From contig JASAND010004045.1 of the NCBI GenBank assembly GCA_030248195.1, positions 16,293-80,292 on the forward strand: a stretch of 64,000 bases of DNA, given 5' to 3'. Positions within the stretch are counted from its first letter, which is position 1; each line of letters begins with the position of its first letter. Position numbers and translations under genes: made by a program. Below, in pieces: positions 23,001 through 34,443 of this stretch. The DNA is from Trissonchulus latispiculum (Eukaryota; Nematoda; Enoplea; Enoplida; Ironidae). The notes beneath the pieces are model-generated. The model had not been told where the DNA came from. It made no database searches and saw only the letters and a program-made list of their open reading frames with translations.

Positions 23001-24931
23001 CAAAGGCGTTCCAGCATCTAAATGGACTCCCGTATACCAGTTCTATAATGAAGACCTCAAAGACAAAATCTTGATTAAAGGCAATTTCCAAAAAAATACC
23101 TTGCACCGTCATGCTGGGTGGAAATTCCAAGGCTTCGACTTTTATGTCTTTCGTAATCCTGAAACAGCGTGCACAGACTTTCCTGTTGAAGAACCAGGTA
23201 AGGGCTACTGTGCTTCTTACACATGGAGTATGGATGTGTCGAACTTAATGTGTCATATTTGGTAAACGTTTGTCGCTACGATGTATATTGCGAGAGTTAT
23301 AAATTATCAAAGATTTGTCCTTATTTCAATTGAATTTCGAAGAATCAATAACAAATAACAAGTGCTAAGTGAGCAGTTACTTGTGAAAGTTAAAAACACA
23401 TCAAAGGTCAAACATTTGAAAATGGAGCGGCTGATACAAAATTCAAACTTTAACTTCAACGGAGTTTTTAATTGTTATAGTGCCATTCCTCCCTTTTTGG
23501 ATGGGAAACTTTTGCTGAAAGAGAATTTGTTAGATGGCATATTCCGGACAAAAACCCAGACCAATTTTAAAAATTTGAATTCTGTATAACTTTTCCTCTC
23601 ATCAGGACGATTCTGAAAATGTAAAATGTTATTGGACTCTGCTCTGATGAATACTGAATGCTGTACTAATGCAGCACTTATTTACTGAATTGGAATGGTC
23701 GACTAATGACTGAAAATTTTGGTAGTTGAGAATATTGAGTGGTAACTTAAATCAAATAGGGTTACGCATGATATTGTGTGATCAGATAAATTATACAATA
23801 TTTTACTTGAACAGACGACTCGGCAGAAATTCAGCAGAATCAGATATTTTGTGGAAGACTCAAGAAATATGTTTGTATACTTCTCATTCAGTTCCGCTCA
23901 CCAAGAAGATTTTTAAACAAAAATATTGAAAAAAGCATTTTTAAGGTTTTCAAATTTGTTTTTAATTTTAAAAGTGCTTAAAGTTGAAACAAACATTCTA
24001 ATATGTTCAGACGGTTACGTCGGAATCGCAATGTTTTTGTGTTGCGAAACTGAAGACTAAGTGCCATTTGTTTTATTTAATATTATTTAACACCAGTATT
24101 CAGTTCTCGCCAATACGGTACAAAAATCAACCGTACCATATAATGCGGGAAGTACCTTTAATACGGTACGAAAATTGCCGTACCGTATTACACGGTACAA
24201 AATCCCATACGGTACGTAACATATATATATTGCATGCAACGTAACCTAGATATGAATAATAAATCTGTCGATAACCTAAATAGTAAATAACTTAACCTAA
24301 TAAATAAATTAATCTAAATGTAGTTGACCTAAAAGATATGATTCTGAAAAGTTGAATCTTGAATAGCCTACTAACACTTGTGTGCCGTTGTTAGAACTGA
24401 GTCATGAAAGAAGCAGTGACAATTGCTATCGTGCAAGTATTATTCGTATTTTCAGAGTGCAATTTGATCATGTTGAATTCTGGATGGTCGGGTGGTGGTT
24501 ACGTCCAGACTTGGGACATGGACTATTTTACTGATCCCGGTCAGACTGAGTACGGTGTGTACAAGCAGCTAGGATACTGTAACACTGGTCCAATTCCTGG
24601 AGTACAAATGGCGAAGCTACAAAAATACCACAACGGGGAAAAGCACTCTACAAATCTGGGCACCACCGATGAAGCTGACCAAGATTTGCGCAGCAAAGGT
24701 TATCATAGAGATATTGATCTTTGCTACGTCATCACTGATCCAACCGGCTTAACGGAAGGTCTGTACAAGCCAGTTTACTTGGTTGAATATCCTCCGGTTA
24801 ATGGATACTACTACACCTCTGAGAAAGCGGACTATGATGCAAGAATTGCAGCTGCTCATGCCAATGTTTATAAAAGCAAGGCTGGAGGAGTAGCCTTCTA
24901 TCTTTATGTTAACCAGAACCAATGTAAATAA
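20063..24931 (+). CDS. Gene B: secreted kringle protein with two DUF5648-like modules, paralogue of A
   Basis: Exons 20063-20114, 20543-20824, 21066-21330, 22956-23197 and 24456-24931, same phases as gene A, giving 438 aa. Signal peptide, extra cysteine pair, kringle (FCRNPD, PWCYT) and both modules with all matching cysteines are intact, so the gene looks functional. Differences from A include A22D, P112S, T120K, D221S, N237K, F316Y and a remodelled stretch near residues 403-424 (one residue longer). Intron 3 is 1.6 kb against 0.3 kb in A because of transposon insertions, and intron 4 is 1.26 kb against 0.2 kb. Most changes in exon 5 are silent, which suggests purifying selection. Function is unknown; secretion is predicted from the signal peptide. 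Confidence 0.87.
21392..22141. mobile_element. DNA transposon-like insertion in gene B intron 3
   Basis: GGGCGCACCCAGG at the left and CCTGGGTGCGCCC at the right form inverted ends, and GCATA occurs just outside both. The interior is non-coding with G/C runs and CGCCTGCAGG-type words. The aligned intron of gene A is only 285 bp and lacks it, so the insertion postdates the duplication. Confidence 0.6.
22142..22509. other. Gene B intron 3 sequence, unassigned
   Basis: AT-rich intronic DNA between two insertions. No splice-flanked ORF and no recognisable repeat ends. Confidence 0.4.
22510..22817 (-). mobile_element. Fragment of the TTAA-flanked element in gene B intron 3
   Basis: The right end reads GGATACCATCACC followed by TTAA (22818-22821), and the ATTATTTTGTTTTGACCATCG block matches the interior of the minus-oriented element at 10877-12256. 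The opposite end was not found, so this is a truncated copy. Confidence 0.5.
24115..24225. repeat. Cluster of CGGTAC/GTACCG palindromic words
   Basis: Six or more GGTAC/GTACC words occur in about 110 bp of gene B intron 4, including the hairpin TACGGTACG..CCGTACCGTA. This tract is absent from the short intron 4 of gene A. It may be the remnant of a small foldback element. Confidence 0.45.
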
Positions 24932-25008
24932 ACATTGACACTATCAACGGACACTCAATTGCTATGATGGTCTGTTTTTGAAACCTATAACATTTATTGT
25001 GTTCAAGA

Positions 25009-25014
25009 AATAAA
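25009..25014 (+). other. Poly(A) signal of gene B
   Basis: Canonical AATAAA 77 bases after the stop codon, inside TTCAAGAAATAAACT, aligned with the AATTAAA variant of gene A. Confidence 0.6.
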
Positions 25015-25320
25015 CTACATGGAGCATTGTAAAATCTATGCTCTCTTTCACTCTGCCCTGTTTTGAGCTTATAGTTCTGTAGTTCCGTTACCAGCAGTCT
25101 CGAATATTGGGGAAACTTTTTAAAAGATGTTCCACTCAACAATATGGTGCTTGTCAAATGTTCCAAAAACGAATCAGCAAAGTAGGCCCCATTAGGGTAA
25201 TTTTCCTTAGTTGCTATTCTATGATCAAGCAAGCAGTAAGCTCCATGAAAGTTAGAAGTTCCAGGTTTCCAATATCATTTGCCGACTTACAAGTTCCATT
25301 GCTATTACAAATATTGCGAA

Positions 25321-25547
25321 CAGCCATTGTTTAATCAGATAAGTTTGCATTTTCTCAGACACTTTCACATTTTTAACAGACTACCTTTCCCGTCAGTATA
25401 AAAACATATATTATGCACTTTATCATGGTGTGCAACATGATGAGCATTTCTTCAAAAAATAATAAGATGGCAGTTTATTTTCGACACTAAACGTTCGCAT
25501 AAGTTTTGTCCATTGCTTTGCTTTGCTTATTTTTCATTGACCCTTAA
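25321..25547. other. Intergenic DNA between gene B and a TTAA repeat
   Basis: AT-rich; no ORF, repeat end or structured RNA recognised. Confidence 0.4.
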
Positions 25548-25870
25548 GGGGGGCATGCATTATCGGGAACGAGTCTCCTAAATTCATTTCTCGTCGAATA
25601 GATTTCAGACTTTAAGGATCGGAAGCTGACACTAAATACTTGCAATAAATTTGAAGAGACCAGCAATTACGGCTTGCGCAATAAGGGCTAAGTTCAAATA
25701 TTCAAAACGATGTCATTCATTGGCGGCTAGATAAAATGGCTCAAATTTTTCACAGATGTTAAACTAACCTACTGCAGGGGCAATTTTTTCAGTTTTCAGA
25801 TTTATGCTATTTTGAGTGTTTTATAAATGTTCAAAATATTTGAAAACCAATATTTTACGGAATATACGTT
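25548..25870. repeat. TTAAGGGGG-ended repeat, copy 1
   Basis: Begins GGGGGGCATGCATTATCGGG after a TTAA and abuts the TTAA element at 25871. A similar start (GGGGGCACTTGCATCATCGG) follows the TTAA at 26838. These look like a second TTAA-using family; the far ends are not defined. Confidence 0.45.
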
Positions 25871-25874
25871 TTAA

Positions 25875-26837
25875 GGTAGTGGTATCCTTTTGTGCAGAGC
25901 TTTTACAGTGATTTTTTAAAACGCTATAACTTTCACAATTTGCGGAGTTGGAAAGAGCTATCTACATCGTTTTAAAGCTTATAACCAGGACATTCACATA
26001 AGCTTAAGAAACTAGCTAGCTAAACGTTTCCTGACATAACAGCTAAATATAGACCAAACATGTTTGAACATGGATTTCTTAAAACTGTAGAATCAGCTAA
26101 AAGTTCTTTTTGCCGTGCCATGACATGAAGGACATATGGGTCGAGGAATGTTATTTGGATTTGGCTCAGCAGGTCTTAACGGTCGGGAAAATCTGCCAAA
26201 TGCACGGTAACACGACATTTCGCAAATTCGTGTTGAGGTTTCATGCTACTTGAAACGTTTTAGCACAAACCAAGAAAAACGACCTTCCGCAGTAATGCGA
26301 ACTTCGACTCTGCCAAAAGTCTCCGGAATCCGTCGAGTAGTTTTGAGAAATTGATATTCAAAAGAAATAATCGCAGTTTTGCCAACATGGGTTTTCGGCC
26401 AAATCTCTAGCTTAAACCAAAGAACTTCAGCTAAATGTGCAATTAGTCTGTGTATCGATTGAGTAATATTGGACCAACATTGTCAGTAAGATTTGGCAGT
26501 AATATTGAAAAAACTAATTTTCTCATAAATGTCATTTTTTGCCCTCCAAATGGTTTTTTGCTTTTTCTGACTAACCACTGTCGATAGCTCAAAAGTTGTA
26601 AAAGCAAAAATGTTTATTTTCATGTCCTCTTTCCAGCCATAACAACCAATTTGGTGTCTTGTCTACTTACTGTGAGGATTTTACCAAAACCAAAACTTTC
26701 TTATCTTTTCGCCTAAAATACGGGACTGGTCTCAGAATGTTAAAGAGCACGGAAATATGTTATTTCTTAAGTTTTTAGCTATTTACGTAAAGGATTAAGG
26801 CCGTATGAGCAAAAAATACCCGAAAGGAGCTAGCACA
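25875..26837 (+). mobile_element. TTAA-flanked non-autonomous DNA element, copy 2
   Basis: TTAA at 25871-25874 and 26838-26841, ends GGTAGTGGTATCCTTTTG and AAAGGAGCTAGCAC. The interior matches 28466-29495 throughout (for example GCAGAGCTTTTACAGTGAT at the start and TGGTCTCAGAATGTTAAAG near the end). No ORF. Confidence 0.75.
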
Positions 26838-26841
26838 TTAA

Positions 26842-27210
26842 GGGGGCACTTGCATCATCGGGATTATTGTTGTAAAATTTGGACCGATCGCTCAATTTTA
26901 AAGAAATTTAACGTTATAATATTAGGTAATCGTAACTCATATTTAGCGAATTTATACATGAAACCTTGAGCCATGAAAAATCGGCCTCGCTGACTACATA
27001 TCCGCCGTTATTTTGCGATATTTCTTACAACAAAGTGAGAAAATCAAACAACAAAATTCGCAGCATCAACTGGCTAGATTTCATCAAATTTGTCAGTTTA
27101 AGTTTTTAAATTCGAATATAAATGTTGTTTCAGCGTTTTTTCGCTTTTTTCTTTCTACCAGAGTGCCTTTTGGCCACGTTAGCTTAGCGAAACATGCGCT
27201 CTGCCAAAAC
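26842..27210 (+). repeat. TTAAGGGGG-ended repeat, copy 2
   Basis: Follows the previous element's right TTAA. The part at 26940-27090 (GAGAAAATCAAAC..GCAGCATCAACTGGC) recurs inverted at 38610-38700. No coding sequence seen. Confidence 0.5.
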
Positions 27211-27349
27211 TAGGTTTTCATATTCTTGAGAAAAACTGTGAAGTGCAAATGCAATTTTGAGCTATTCACGTGAAAGAGAGCATTAAACTTGCTATGTTAA
27301 CGACTTCTGAGCAATCAAAACCATTTTGCGAATTGATAGATTGTCAAGG

Positions 27350-27730
27350 TGATTCATAAAAAACCTGGAAAACGTCTAGAAAAGTTTGAAAAATGTCTGG
27401 AAAGTAAACCTGATTGATTCAGAGAAAACCTGGAAAAAGTCTAGAAAAGTCTGGAAAATGTTTGAAAAGTAAGCCAGACTGATTCAAAAAATTGCTGGAA
27501 AATGTCTGGAAAATTCATTCGACAAACGTCCTTGGTCTTGGAAATGCCCTGCAAAGCTCTGGATAAAACCTGGAAAAAGTCAGGAAAGAAATGCGGACGA
27601 ATCCTAAGAAAGTCTGGAAAAGTCTGGAAAAGAGTTGGGAAAGTCTGGAAAGTGTCTTAACAATGTCTGGAAAATTTCTGGAAAAAATGTGGAAAATAAC
27701 AATCCAGAATTTTTCCAGGTTTTTTCAGAA
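27350..27730 (+). repeat. Degenerate GTCTGGAAAA minisatellite
   Basis: Many copies of (G/C)TCTGGAAAA, ACCTGGAAAA and TCTAGAAAAG words in three to four longer blocks separated by GATTGATTCA-type words. It is a local tandem expansion with imperfect copies. Confidence 0.65.
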
Positions 27731-27849
27731 AAACGTTTTCCGGTGATAAAACATTTTCAAGAGTGGGGTGGTCTGCAAAAAATTGGTTGTTCGTTAAAAA
27801 ACTGAAAAATGTTCTCAATTTTCAGCTATTTTTTTGCGATTTTCAGGTA

Positions 27850-28172
27850 CAGCTACGCTCATATTTAAGTTTAAAGAAAAGAAGGTTTTAAAGAAAGATT
27901 CTTTTGAAAGAAAGAGAGATTCTTTCAAAATAAAGAAGGAGGAAAGAAAGTTAAGGTAAAGGTCAAGTGGTAATTTAATCCCTCCCAGTTAAAGCTGTGT
28001 GCGTTTGTTGCACACAATGTCTATGCTTAAATGTGTCACCTGCCATTCAAACTTTTGACCTTCGCCTTAACTTTGGTTTATTGCAAGAAGAAAGAAAGAA
28101 AATTTATTCCGAAAGAAAGAAAGAAAATTCATTTCCAAATATTCTTTCTTTTAACTTAAATTAGAGCGTAGC
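27850..28172. mobile_element. Small inverted-repeat element with GAAA core
   Basis: Ends CAGCTACGCTCATATTTAAG and CTTAAATTAGAGCGTAGCTG are inverted repeats flanked by TA. Inside, AAAGAAAG runs on both sides surround a unique centre. TA flanks would suit a Tc1/mariner-type MITE. Confidence 0.55.
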
Positions 28173-28269
28173 TGTAATTAATTTCGCAATTTTTCGCTAC
28201 TCTGGTAAGTTTTTGGAAATTTTTCTAATTTTTGCCCAACAATTTTCAAACATTTAGGCAGGAGTCCTA

Positions 28270-30570
28270 AAACTGTTAAGGGGGGGTCGGCCGACGGCCG
28301 ATTTGGGGTGGGGGGGTATAGTTTCACCAGGGGCAGGGAGGGGTTGGGGGTACTTCCCCCAAAACGCCCCCGGCCCTTTTTGGAGTCAAAAAGTTAGCTA
28401 AGTTTTCCCAAAAATGGTCATTTTTTAAAAACGTTTTCTCAAATTTTTGCTTAAAATCTCCTTAAGGTGCTGGTATCCCTTTGTGCAGTGCTTTTGTGGT
28501 GATTTTTTTGAAACGCCATAACTTTCTCAATCTTGTGAGCTGGGAAGAGCTTTATGTATTGGTTTAAAGCTTATTATCTGTACAGTCAGATTAGCTTACG
28601 AAACTGGCAAAATTAGTAAAAAATAGCAGAAATCTTCTGACTTGCTAACATCTAACAGGATGATGAATGCAGACTGAACATTTTTGAACATCGATTTTTC
28701 AAAACTGAAGAATCGGCCAAAAGTTCTTTTTAACCCTGATATGAAGGACATGTGGGCCGAGGGATTTTTTGGATTTGTCTTAGCAAGTCTTAACGGTCGA
28801 GAAAATCGACCAATTGCACGATAACACGAAATTTCGCAACTTCGCGTTGAGTTTTCTTGCTACTCGATGCGTTTTTGCCCAAACCAAGAAAAACGCCTCC
28901 GCAGAAGTGCGAATTTCGACTCTGGCAAATATCTCCGGAATCCTTCGAGTAGTTTTTGAGAAATCGGTGTTCGAAACAAAATAATTGCAACATTGCCAAA
29001 ATGGCTTTCAGGCCGAATCTCTAGCTTAAAAGTAATAAAACCGGCTAATAGGCGTTTATAAAACGTGCATTTGGACGCTAGACGTTAGACTGTGTATCGA
29101 TTGAGTAATATTGTACCAAACTTGTCCGTAAGATTTGGCAGTAATTTTGAAAAAACTAATTTCCTCGAAAATGGCCATTTTTTGACCCCCAAAATGGTTT
29201 TTTGCTTAAACTTAACCACTGCAGATAACTCAAAGGCTGTAAAAGAAAAATGTTCATTTTCGTGTCCTCTTTCCAGCCATGAGTGATAACCAATCCCGTG
29301 TCTGGTCCTGGTCAACCTACTGGGGGCCTAAGGCCAAAAACCAAAACACTCTCATCTTTTCGCCTAAAAATACGGGAACGGGACTGGTCCCAGAATATTA
29401 AAGAGCACAAAAATAGGTTATTTCGTAAGTTTCAGCTATTTTCCTAAAGGACTAAAGCCGTATGAGTCAAAAATACCCAAAAGGAAACCAGCACCTTAAA
29501 TCCGCGTATAAACGACTAAAACTATCAAAACCGGCCTTGTTTTCACGGAAAAAGCGTTAAAATACAGAAAATTTTGCATTTTTAGGCCATTCTTTGGATT
29601 CTCTGAGGTCCCAAATTTGGGATGGGGTTCGGGGGGGGTACCCCCCATCAAATTTCGCGGGTCGACCACCAAATTTCCAGAGCTTACCTCTCCCCCAACC
29701 AAAAACCAAAATTTCCGGTGAAACTATGGTGGGGGGATGGGGGGAGGGTTTGGAAAAATTTTCAGGGGTGAGGGTCGGCGACCCCTCCATTTGGGGGAGG
29801 GATCCCCCCTTATGCCCCCTTCCCCATTGCCCCATTCCCCAACACCCCATTTACTTTATATACTAGAGGGGGGCGGGGGAACCCCCCAGTTTTCGGGTCC
29901 CCACTTGACCACTTCCCCCCCCCCCCCATAGGTGAACCAGGCTACAGTTTACCCCCTGCGACTGCGAGACCCCCCCCACGGAGAGGCCAGACCCCCCTCC
30001 CCCCCTACCCGGCCTCAACTACTCCCCCCCCCAAGCCGAGCTCAAACCCCCCTCCCCCCCCCCCTAAAACTGGGTCTAAACCAAGTAAAAAATGCAAAAT
30101 TTTTGAAAAATGTTTTTGCAATTTTTTGCAATTTCTGAAAATTTTGAAAAAAATCGAAAAAATGGATGTAAATCAGCTATAAACAGCTAAAGATGGTTAT
30201 TTATAGCAATTAAAAGGTAATATACGCAATTATAAACCAGAATCTGGGCTAATTTAAGCATATTTTAGCACAAATTTGTCAATTTTCAAGCACTGTTTTC
30301 GCATACGAAAACTATTGGCAGAAGCTTTTGAGTACGTTGAATGTACTGTACATCGAAAAAGGAGCATTTTTAGCAAAAAAAACTTGGGACAGTTTAGGGG
30401 GGTCCCCCCCCCCAAATTTCGGATTTTGGTGGGGTCCCCCGAGCCGAATTTGGACCTTCTACTCCCCCAACCCAAACAGGTGGTACACCTATGCCCCCCC
30501 ACGCGGCCCTACCCCCAGTTTTTTGGGCTTCCCCCCCACCGCCACCACTCATTATAGGGTACCCAGAAAA
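28270..30570 (+). repeat. G/C-run-rich dispersed repeat, split by a TTAA element
   Basis: 28270-28461 and 29500-30570 align in order to the minus strand of 35770-35300 and 37600-36660. The TTAA element at 28466-29495 interrupts it. The repeat alternates AT-rich words with runs of 7 or more G or C. ORFs inside are low-complexity Gly/Pro-rich translations of these runs. Confidence 0.65.
28466..29495 (+). mobile_element. TTAA-flanked non-autonomous DNA element, copy 3
   Basis: TTAA at 28462-28465 and 29496-29499, ends GGTGCTGGTATCCCTTTG and AAAGGAAACCAGCACC. The host repeat has a paralogous unfilled site near 35545-35555 with a single TTAA, and joining the flanks restores the alignment, which shows directly that TTAA is the duplicated target. 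Confidence 0.85.
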
Positions 30571-30663
30571 TGCCAAATTTTGAGGATTTATGGCCAAAAA
30601 TCATTTTTTGGTACTCAAACTCCATTTTTGAGCACTTTTTAGCATAGTTATAGCGGTATATAT

Positions 30664-33458
30664 TAGGGATCGACCGGAATTCCGGTTCCGGTTCCGGTTC
30701 CGGTGCTTTTTGGTTCCGGTTCCGGTTCCGGTTTTTGAAAACGTACCGGAACCGGAACCAATTTTAGCCTATTAAAAGCAAAATTTTATTAAAATTTTCA
30801 AAATTTTTGTTTAACTTTTTGAAAAACTGCGATTCTTGTCTAACCAGAAAATATGATTTATTCAAAAATTTTCGCCTGCGGCGCTATTTCATTACTTAGA
30901 ATGTTTAGAATTTATAATAATAATGTCTAATGTATCGTTGTTATGAATATTAATACATTATAAAATAAAAATTATATTTAAAATATATAATACTTAAAAT
31001 CAGATTAATAGATAGCACTAATTTAAGTAGTGGTAGAAGATACCTAATGCTATGAAATCATTGAAGCTTTGGCGTAGACCTACGCTATCTCAAAATTATA
31101 CAGTGCACTGTTGTATGATCAAATGTCAGTTTAAGCATAAATTTGATCGTTTTCGTTGTATGAATAGCATGGACTAAAGTTTATTGCATGTTTGTTTAGT
31201 AATTAATTTATTATGGGGATCAACAGCATATTAAAAATATTATATATTAAAAAATTACGGATGGAACAATTAGCAAGGGTTTTTAAAAAATATTTTGAAG
31301 AAACGTCATTTAAAATTTTAAAAGCCAGATGAAGCTAGCCAAAAAGGAGAAATTTCGTTTAATTCAACTTGGAGAAATTGTTTAATTCAACTTTCTGTGA
31401 AACCTGTGAAAAACTTTTGGCTTATATGATTAATGGATGAAAATTTATATATGTATTGCAGCCATGCAGAATCCATTTGCATTTTACTCAGAAACTCCAA
31501 TAACAAAGTAATTATATATATATTATACTAAGTTTTAATGACAAGCTAGGGAATTAAAAACCGATGTTCTAAACAAGTTTAGCTTATGTAGCTGATGTTT
31601 ATACCTACGTTCATATCCAAATACAGCTAGATTAGATATTACATTACGAAATTTGTTTAATTTTGGCTTGAGCACAGAGAGAATAAAAGTAAACTAAAAT
31701 CGTAACAGATATCTCTCATTTTCTAAAAATGTCAATGGCGGCATAATTTTTTATTTTGTGATTTGAAAATGCTGCAACTTTTCTTGAGGCTCTAGTTATG
31801 TAAGTTAAATGACTTTTGAATAAAATAAACTTTTTGATTATGACTGGAAATTATCAATCAAGCCAGATAAAAACTAAACATGTTTGACTTATTTTGTCGA
31901 AGGAGCAGTTGTTGGTGCTCGCAAAAATTTTGTGGAATCAATTTCTATCTACTTTACTTATTTAGCTTAATTTAAAAGTCAGCTTAGCCAAGTAAGAAAT
32001 TAAATATTATTTGCCAGTGAATCTCCTTTAAGGTGCTGGTATCCTTTTGTGCAGTGCTTTTGTGGTGATTTTTCGAAACGCTATAACTTTCGCAATTTTG
32101 GGAGTTGGAAAGAGCTTTATACATCGTTTTAAAGCTTATAGTCTGTACATTAACATGAGCTTACGAAACTAGCGAAATTAGCACAAAACTAGCTGAAATT
32201 CTCTGACATACTGACATCTGATAAACTGAATATAGACCAAAAATTTTTGAACATCGATTTCTCAAAACTGTAGAATCGGCCAAAATTTTTTCTTGTGCTA
32301 TGATATGAAGGACATGTGGGCCGAGGGACATTTTTTTGGATTTGGCTCAACAAGTCACAGTACTCCAGAAAATCCGGCAAATGCGGGATGACACGAAATT
32401 TCGCAATTTTCTGTTCAGTTTTCTCACACCTGGAGATGTTTTAGCTCAAACCAAGAAAAATGTCCCTCCGCAATAGGGCGAATTTTCATTCAGCCCAAAA
32501 TCACGCGAATCCATTGGACAGTTTTTGAGAAATCAATGTTCAAAACAAAATAATCGCAATTTTGCCAAAATGGTTTTTCGGCGAATTCCCTAGCTTAAAG
32601 CAACGAACTCTAGCGAATAGGTATTGATAAAATGCGCAATTGGACGGTGTATCGATTGAGTATAAATAAGCCGAAATTGTCTGTAAGATTTGGCAGTAAT
32701 TTTGAAAAAACTGATTTCGTCAAAAATGGTCATTTTTTGACCCCAAAAATCGTTTTTGGCTTATACTGCCTTAACCACTAGAGATAGCTCAAAAGTTGTA
32801 AAAGCAAAAATGTTCATTTTGGTGCCTTCTTTCCAGCCATAACAACCGTGTAGCGACTATGTACTGAGAGAATAAGGGCAAAAACCAAAACTTTCTTATC
32901 TTTAAACCTAAAAATCCGGGACTGGTCCCAGAATGTTAAACAGCACGAAAATAGGGTATTTGGAAAGTTTCATCCACTTTGATAAAGAATTGAAGCTTGT
33001 AGGGTCGAATTTACACAAAGCGATACCAGCACCTTAAGTCAACTTGGATTCGATTAAATTATTCATCGAAATTAGTATATATAATGTAAAAATATATATA
33101 GATGCCGAGTATTCATAGAAAATGCGCTCGAATAACATAAATATATATAGCATATTTATACCGTGTATAATTAAAATCTTAAAGCTATAGCTAAGTTAAA
33201 CTATGCTATAAGACAAAATTCTCTTAATAAATTGCAATTTCATGTTTTGCATTGAAATAACTATATAAAATAAAATTCAAACGTTATTGCAATGTTGTAG
33301 TATATAACTACAAAAAAGCGAAAAATCGAGCAAAAATTGTCCAAAACGTCAGAAAAAATTTTCGATTTTTGTAGTGTTAAAGAGCTGGTTCCGGTTCCGG
33401 TTCCGGTTTTTTAAAGCCAGTTCCGGTTCCGGTTTTTTGGAGTTCCGGTCGATCCCTA
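30664..33458. mobile_element. Non-autonomous hAT element with GGTTCC subterminal repeats
   Basis: Terminal repeats TAGGGATCGACCGGAA and TTCCGGTCGATCCCTA lie inside a perfect 8-bp target duplication GTATATAT (30656-30663 and 33459-33466), the hAT signature. Next to both ends are tandem GGTTCC words, facing inwards in the same sense as the inverted ends. It is 2795 bp long, of which about 1 kb is the nested TTAA element at 32032-33033. No transposase frame is seen, so it would need a partner element. Confidence 0.85.
32032..33033 (+). mobile_element. TTAA-flanked DNA element nested in the hAT element
   Basis: TTAA at 32028-32031 and 33034-33037; ends GGTGCTGGTATCCTTTTG and GCGATACCAGCACC. The interior is collinear with copies 2 and 3. 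It lies inside the hAT element and therefore inserted after it. Confidence 0.82.
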
Positions 33459-33466
33459 GTATATAT

Positions 33467-34046
33467 ATAAATGTATACATAAATGTAGAAAACAGGCTAT
33501 TTCTACTGTATTTTTGGCATTTTCAGATTATTTTACCGTTATCCATAGGTGTAACGGGAATTTGGGTTGGGGGCCCCCTCCCCCGGAATTTTGGGGGGGC
33601 CCCTTTTTAGACCCCCCAACCCCCCCCCCACGAGTCACGACCCCCCCCCCAAACCTCCCCCAAAAAAATTTTTCTGTTTTTATGCCAAAAGTAGCATTTT
33701 CAGCCATTGCTAATGCCGAAAAACATGAAATCATTAAGCAATTTTAACATTAGACAGTGTTTGAAAACTCGATAGCCAACATGTTTCTGAGTCCAGAATA
33801 AGGTCAATATTGAGTCTAGAAGTCCATAAAACCGTTTTGAACGTGTATTTCTCGCTATAATAAACATGCTAAGCCAAAAATTTGGACTTCTTTGAAAAAT
33901 TTTGCAAAATGTCGCCTAAAAATGCCCAATTTTTGCCCAATTTTCGCGCCTTTGGCGCGACTTCCCCACAAAACTTTCCTGGGGGGGGGGGGGGTTCGGG
34001 GGGCCCCCAAAAGTTAGGGGGGGGGTGGAAAAAATGCATGGGGGCA
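33467..34046. other. Homopolymer-rich intergenic DNA
   Basis: Runs of G or C up to about a dozen bases near 33590-33660 and 33980-34030 between AT-rich words. No gene; predicted ORFs are Pro/Gly-rich by-products. Confidence 0.5.
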
Positions 34047-34443
34047 GGCGCGTAGCCGGGGGGGGGGGATGGGGGAATTCCCCTCCCGAAATTGTGTTGC
34101 CCTCCAGGAATTTTTTCCTGCCACGTTGAAACGCTCATTTTTCAAAAAATTTTCGCGCCGTCGGCGCGAAATAAGTGTATTATACCATTATAATACTTGT
34201 TTCGCACTAAAAATGAGAACCAATTACCCTATTTGGTGTACTTTGACCACCTTCTGCATTATTTAGGGGCATGAACAAGCACTGCGCCTTAAATATTATT
34301 GTAATTTCAAAGAATGCTCTGTAAAAATTCCTCGAAGGTCACGAAATAAAAAATTTTCAGCTTCTGGGGGCCCCGCTCCGCAGATCCCCCGAAAAAATTT
34401 TGCATTCCCCCCCCCTCGAAATTTTTTTCTGGCTACGCTAGTG
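34047..34443. mobile_element. GCGTAGCC-ended MITE
   Basis: CAGGCGCGTAGCC at the left and GGCTACGCTAGTG at the right are imperfect inverted ends, with similar G-rich words outside both. It is non-coding and carries a TTTCGCGCCG..CGGCGCGAAA hairpin at about 34150-34170. The family resembles short GTAGCC-ended MITEs, but the superfamily is unsure. Confidence 0.5.

Larger units (their letters stand above)
17175..25320 (+). repeat. Segmental duplication, copy 2
   Basis: Direct repeat of 3230-10500 carrying gene B. It lacks the 3514-4791 retroposon and has two deletions upstream of the gene, but is enlarged by insertions in intron 3 (21392-22141 and a TTAA-element fragment) and a longer intron 4. 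The 3' flank is clearly alignable but much more diverged than the 5' flank. Confidence 0.85.

Noticed and set aside
20063..24931. Gene B as an assembly duplicate of gene A
   Set aside because: Introns, 3' flank and exon 5 are too diverged, with independent insertions and deletions; these are real paralogues.
29557..30138. Pro/Gly-rich ORFs on both strands
   Set aside because: Translations of G and C homopolymer runs in a dispersed repeat; similar ORFs appear wherever the runs occur.
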